Positions 61,763 to 64,000 of a DNA stretch of 64,000 nt are shown in pieces. Location of the stretch: NCBI RefSeq assembly GCF_030253575.1, contig NC_080563.1:33031001-33095000 (forward strand), given 5' to 3'. The DNA comes from Rhododendron vialii (lineage: Eukaryota > Streptophyta > Magnoliopsida > Ericales > Ericaceae). The notes below the pieces were generated by a model. That model saw nothing but the letters and a program-made list of their open reading frames with translations, was not told the origin of the DNA and ran no database searches. Numbering within the stretch: the stretch's first letter is position 1; every line of letters begins with the position of its first letter. A program made the position numbers and the translations under genes.

Positions 61763-62717
61763 TACAAATTAGCAAATCTATATATAAATCTAACAAGCAT
61801 GATTACCAATAATAATGCTTTTATGCACTTAGAGAAGTTCTCCTCCATGCATCTAAACATGGGAGTAGAACATGTCAAAAGGTCACGTAGAGAGCTTAAT
61901 ATACCATAATTTCATTTATTCCTTTTCTTATCAGGTTGATTCCTTTCCTATACTATTAACAGCATTGGTAGCTCCAAAGCCAAAAGCATTAGAGTTGGTC
62001 CAAATGAGGGAGCATCACTAACAATGTTCCACCAGCTGAAGACAGTACTCGCGTGTTAAATACTGACTATTGTCCATAAAATGTTGCAAAATCTGGAGTG
62101 AGTGAGATCTATGTTAATCTAATTTATTACAGGTTATATTTTCATTAAAAATAACCAGAAGGCCAAGAAGATGGTGACACTCTGAAAGTGCTTAACTCAA
62201 CTGCCATGCTTAGCTAAGATGCCATGCGCTGACCTGGCCCCATAATGGCAACAGGTTCCCAGAAATAATATGTAAGCTATAGACTCACCTATACACAAAC
62301 GAGCACAAAAATTTTGGACCACAAAGGGAATGCTTTTCTTACCTTGCCACATTTAGCTACATAAAAAGCAACACCTCAAGCAGAATCAAACTCAGAATAA
62401 TATGCTGTTGATACTAAGTATGTATCTCCTGCTGAACTACACGAACATGGTTAAGTAGATCCGAGGGCATCGTATGGCTTTGTTCTTAGTATTGTTTAAT
62501 AGATGTCGAGTGCCAAACAGTAAAGGTGACGTGCAGACTTTCGATTTTATTAGATATATATGAAAGTAAAGGCTCTAAGCTCTGAACGGTTAGGCAAGGG
62601 TATAGGATTGGGATCAGATCGTACCCTAATTGTGGTTACGTTGAAAGATTAATGGATGATCTTTCCCCTCATTATTATTAGTAAGATGGGGTGTAGAAGT
62701 AGAAAGGTGCGAAACTT

Positions 62718-62963
62718 CTACCTGATGGATTCGCAGACTCGAGCTATCCCTCTCCTCTCAAAACGTTCCACCACCGGATCCCATATTGCCTTCAATCGGT
62801 ATTTAGCGCCCAACAGGAAACCAAGATAGAAGGATGGGAGGCAGCCCACCTTGCACCCCAAAGCTGCTGCGAGTTCCTCTATGTTGATCACCTCTCCCAC
62901 CGCAAAGATGGAACATTTCATCAGGTTTATCCTGAGTCTTGAAAGCGCCTCAAAGCAACGCAA
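62718..62963 (-). pseudogene. L1-type LINE reverse-transcriptase fragment
   Basis: The 81-codon minus-strand frame reads RCFEALSRLRINLMKCSIF, then VGEV..NIEELAAALGCKVGCLPSFYLGFLLGA and IWDPVVERFERR. This is the segment just after the catalytic motif in plant L1 RT. Nothing recognisable continues on either side, so it is an isolated fragment of a different region from the L1 piece at 5392-6150. Confidence 0.75.
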
Positions 62964-62969
62964 GGTACA

Positions 62970-64000
62970 TCTAAGGAGTCAGAGCTGCAAATGATTGGCT
63001 TCACATAGGAAAGCAAACTGAAGATGAGAGGAGGTCAGGCTTAAGGCTAAGCGAGCCAGAAGTGGGCCAAGCTGGAGTTCTTGTTCGAGTGAGCAGGTAA
63101 GCAAGCAGCCGAGTTCTGTAATAGAACTACTAATAAGTCTTCTCATCTCTAAGCCAGCAAATTCCTAATAAGATACACACCTTCTTGTACTTCCAGCCAG
63201 GTAAGGAAACGCAGTTGCTGTTGTTGAGTTAAACAAAGGGTAGTCAGATAATAGACGAATGGAGGGCCTATTCTGGACCAATTAGAAACTATAATCCCGC
63301 TGCACTGACATTGTTATGAATGAGTTTATGTATTAAGAGAGCTGTTAGTTATGAGTTCGTATTTTTCTAGGAACGGAGCTGCCGGGTAAACGAGTGAGCT
63401 TAGTCCGTAGCCGGGTAGGGAACTTTTGTTGCTTAGACCGGGTAAACTTAGGCTTAGGAAAGGTAGTTTACTTGCTTACTTTTTAGTGTAAGGCAGCTCA
63501 GCTGTAGCTAACTTGCTTGCTAAAGGTAGGGCTAACTAAGTAAGGTTTGCAGCTGCTCAGGTAAACTTGAGCTACGGACTTAGTAGTAAACAAGCACAGA
63601 GAGAGCGTGATGCCTTGAGATAACTTGTCAGCCATGAAAAATGTGGTTAAGAGTACCACGAGGAGGTGTGTGCATGTGAATTGGCAGATGGGGTTGTAAA
63701 AGGATAAGGAAACATAAAGAGGAAAAAAACAAAAGGATGAGTCATGGACAAGCGTTAACAGGGGACTGGGGGAGGCTTAGTTTGGTGAGGAGGCATGCTC
63801 TTTAATAGGGAAAAAACAAAAGAAAAAGAGAGGAGGAGGTAACGTGGGGGAAAATATGAGGAGCACAGAGAGATGAGAGAGTTGTGATGGAAGAGGGGGA
63901 GAGGGAGTCGTAGGAAAAACAGTTTGAGCTAGGGGCAGTGACCCTTGGACTACGGTGGTGGGTTTTAAGCAATATCATCACTGTAATTAAGCGTGGGAAA
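62970..64000. other. Unassigned terminal interval
   Basis: No gene recognised. From about 63040 to 63610 the sequence is unusually rich in recurring short words (AAGCAAGC, GTAAACTT, GCCGGGTA, GAGCTGC), suggesting a degenerate short-unit repeat. After 63700 it is purine-rich (GAGGAGG, AGAGAGATGAGAGAG). Confidence 0.4.

Overview
The window is plant nuclear DNA, most probably from a eudicot, and likely a woody one given the amount of recent and decayed transposon sequence. The evidence is intron-rich genes with GT-AG junctions, two lipoxygenase genes with the nine-exon plant structure, a plant P-type pentatricopeptide-repeat (PPR) gene, plant clades of Ty3/gypsy, Ty1/copia, L1 and RTE elements, and Stowaway, hAT, Mutator and PIF/Harbinger derivatives. 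The species cannot be named from the sequence. No bacterial-style operons, CRISPR arrays, rRNA or convincing tRNA genes were seen.

Layout. 1-6.6 kb: gene-free DNA with a long CT microsatellite, small inverted-repeat elements, a Stowaway MITE, a roughly 300-bp tandem duplication and a decayed L1 3' end. 6.8-21.8 kb: lipoxygenase gene A (nine exons, 858 aa), whose first intron is about 9.1 kb and hosts an internally deleted copia element with identical LTRs, several MITE-like elements and CT tracts. 21.8-29.8 kb: intergenic, filled with a 570-bp Mutator-type foldback (9-bp target duplication), other foldbacks, a Stowaway-like element and SINE-like sequences. 29.9-37.4 kb: lipoxygenase gene B, same orientation, also nine exons and 858 aa, with one probable GC-AG intron. 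38.9-39.2 kb: a degraded exon resembling the REV3 C-terminus. 39.7-40.7 kb: a 5'-truncated RTE retrotransposon with a 15-bp target duplication. 44.2-45.9 kb: a PPR gene on the minus strand, apparently cut short by a stop codon. 46.0-49.2 kb: a decayed PIF/Harbinger element containing an unidentified 160-codon ORF. 49.8-58.4 kb: a structurally intact Tekay/Del chromovirus with near-identical LTRs and a 5-bp target duplication, apparently inside an older foldback. 58.7-59.35 kb: a hAT-type MITE. 59.4-61.3 kb: a REV3 (DNA polymerase zeta catalytic subunit) pseudogene fragment. 61.3-64.0 kb: a Stowaway MITE, an L1 RT fragment and unassigned DNA.

How it fits together. The functional core is the tandem lipoxygenase pair. 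Both copies keep the iron ligands (H519, H524, H710, N714, I858), the alanine of S-lipoxygenases (A562) and the Thr-Val pair (576/577) typical of 9-lipoxygenases, and both lack a plastid transit peptide, so both are predicted cytosolic 9S-lipoxygenases of the LOX1/LOX5 class. The rest is mostly a record of transposon insertion. Two insertions are recent (the copia derivative in the lipoxygenase intron and the Tekay element). The most unusual structure is a run of three palindromic hairpins built on a GTATCGATAC-like core, present in both Tekay LTRs.
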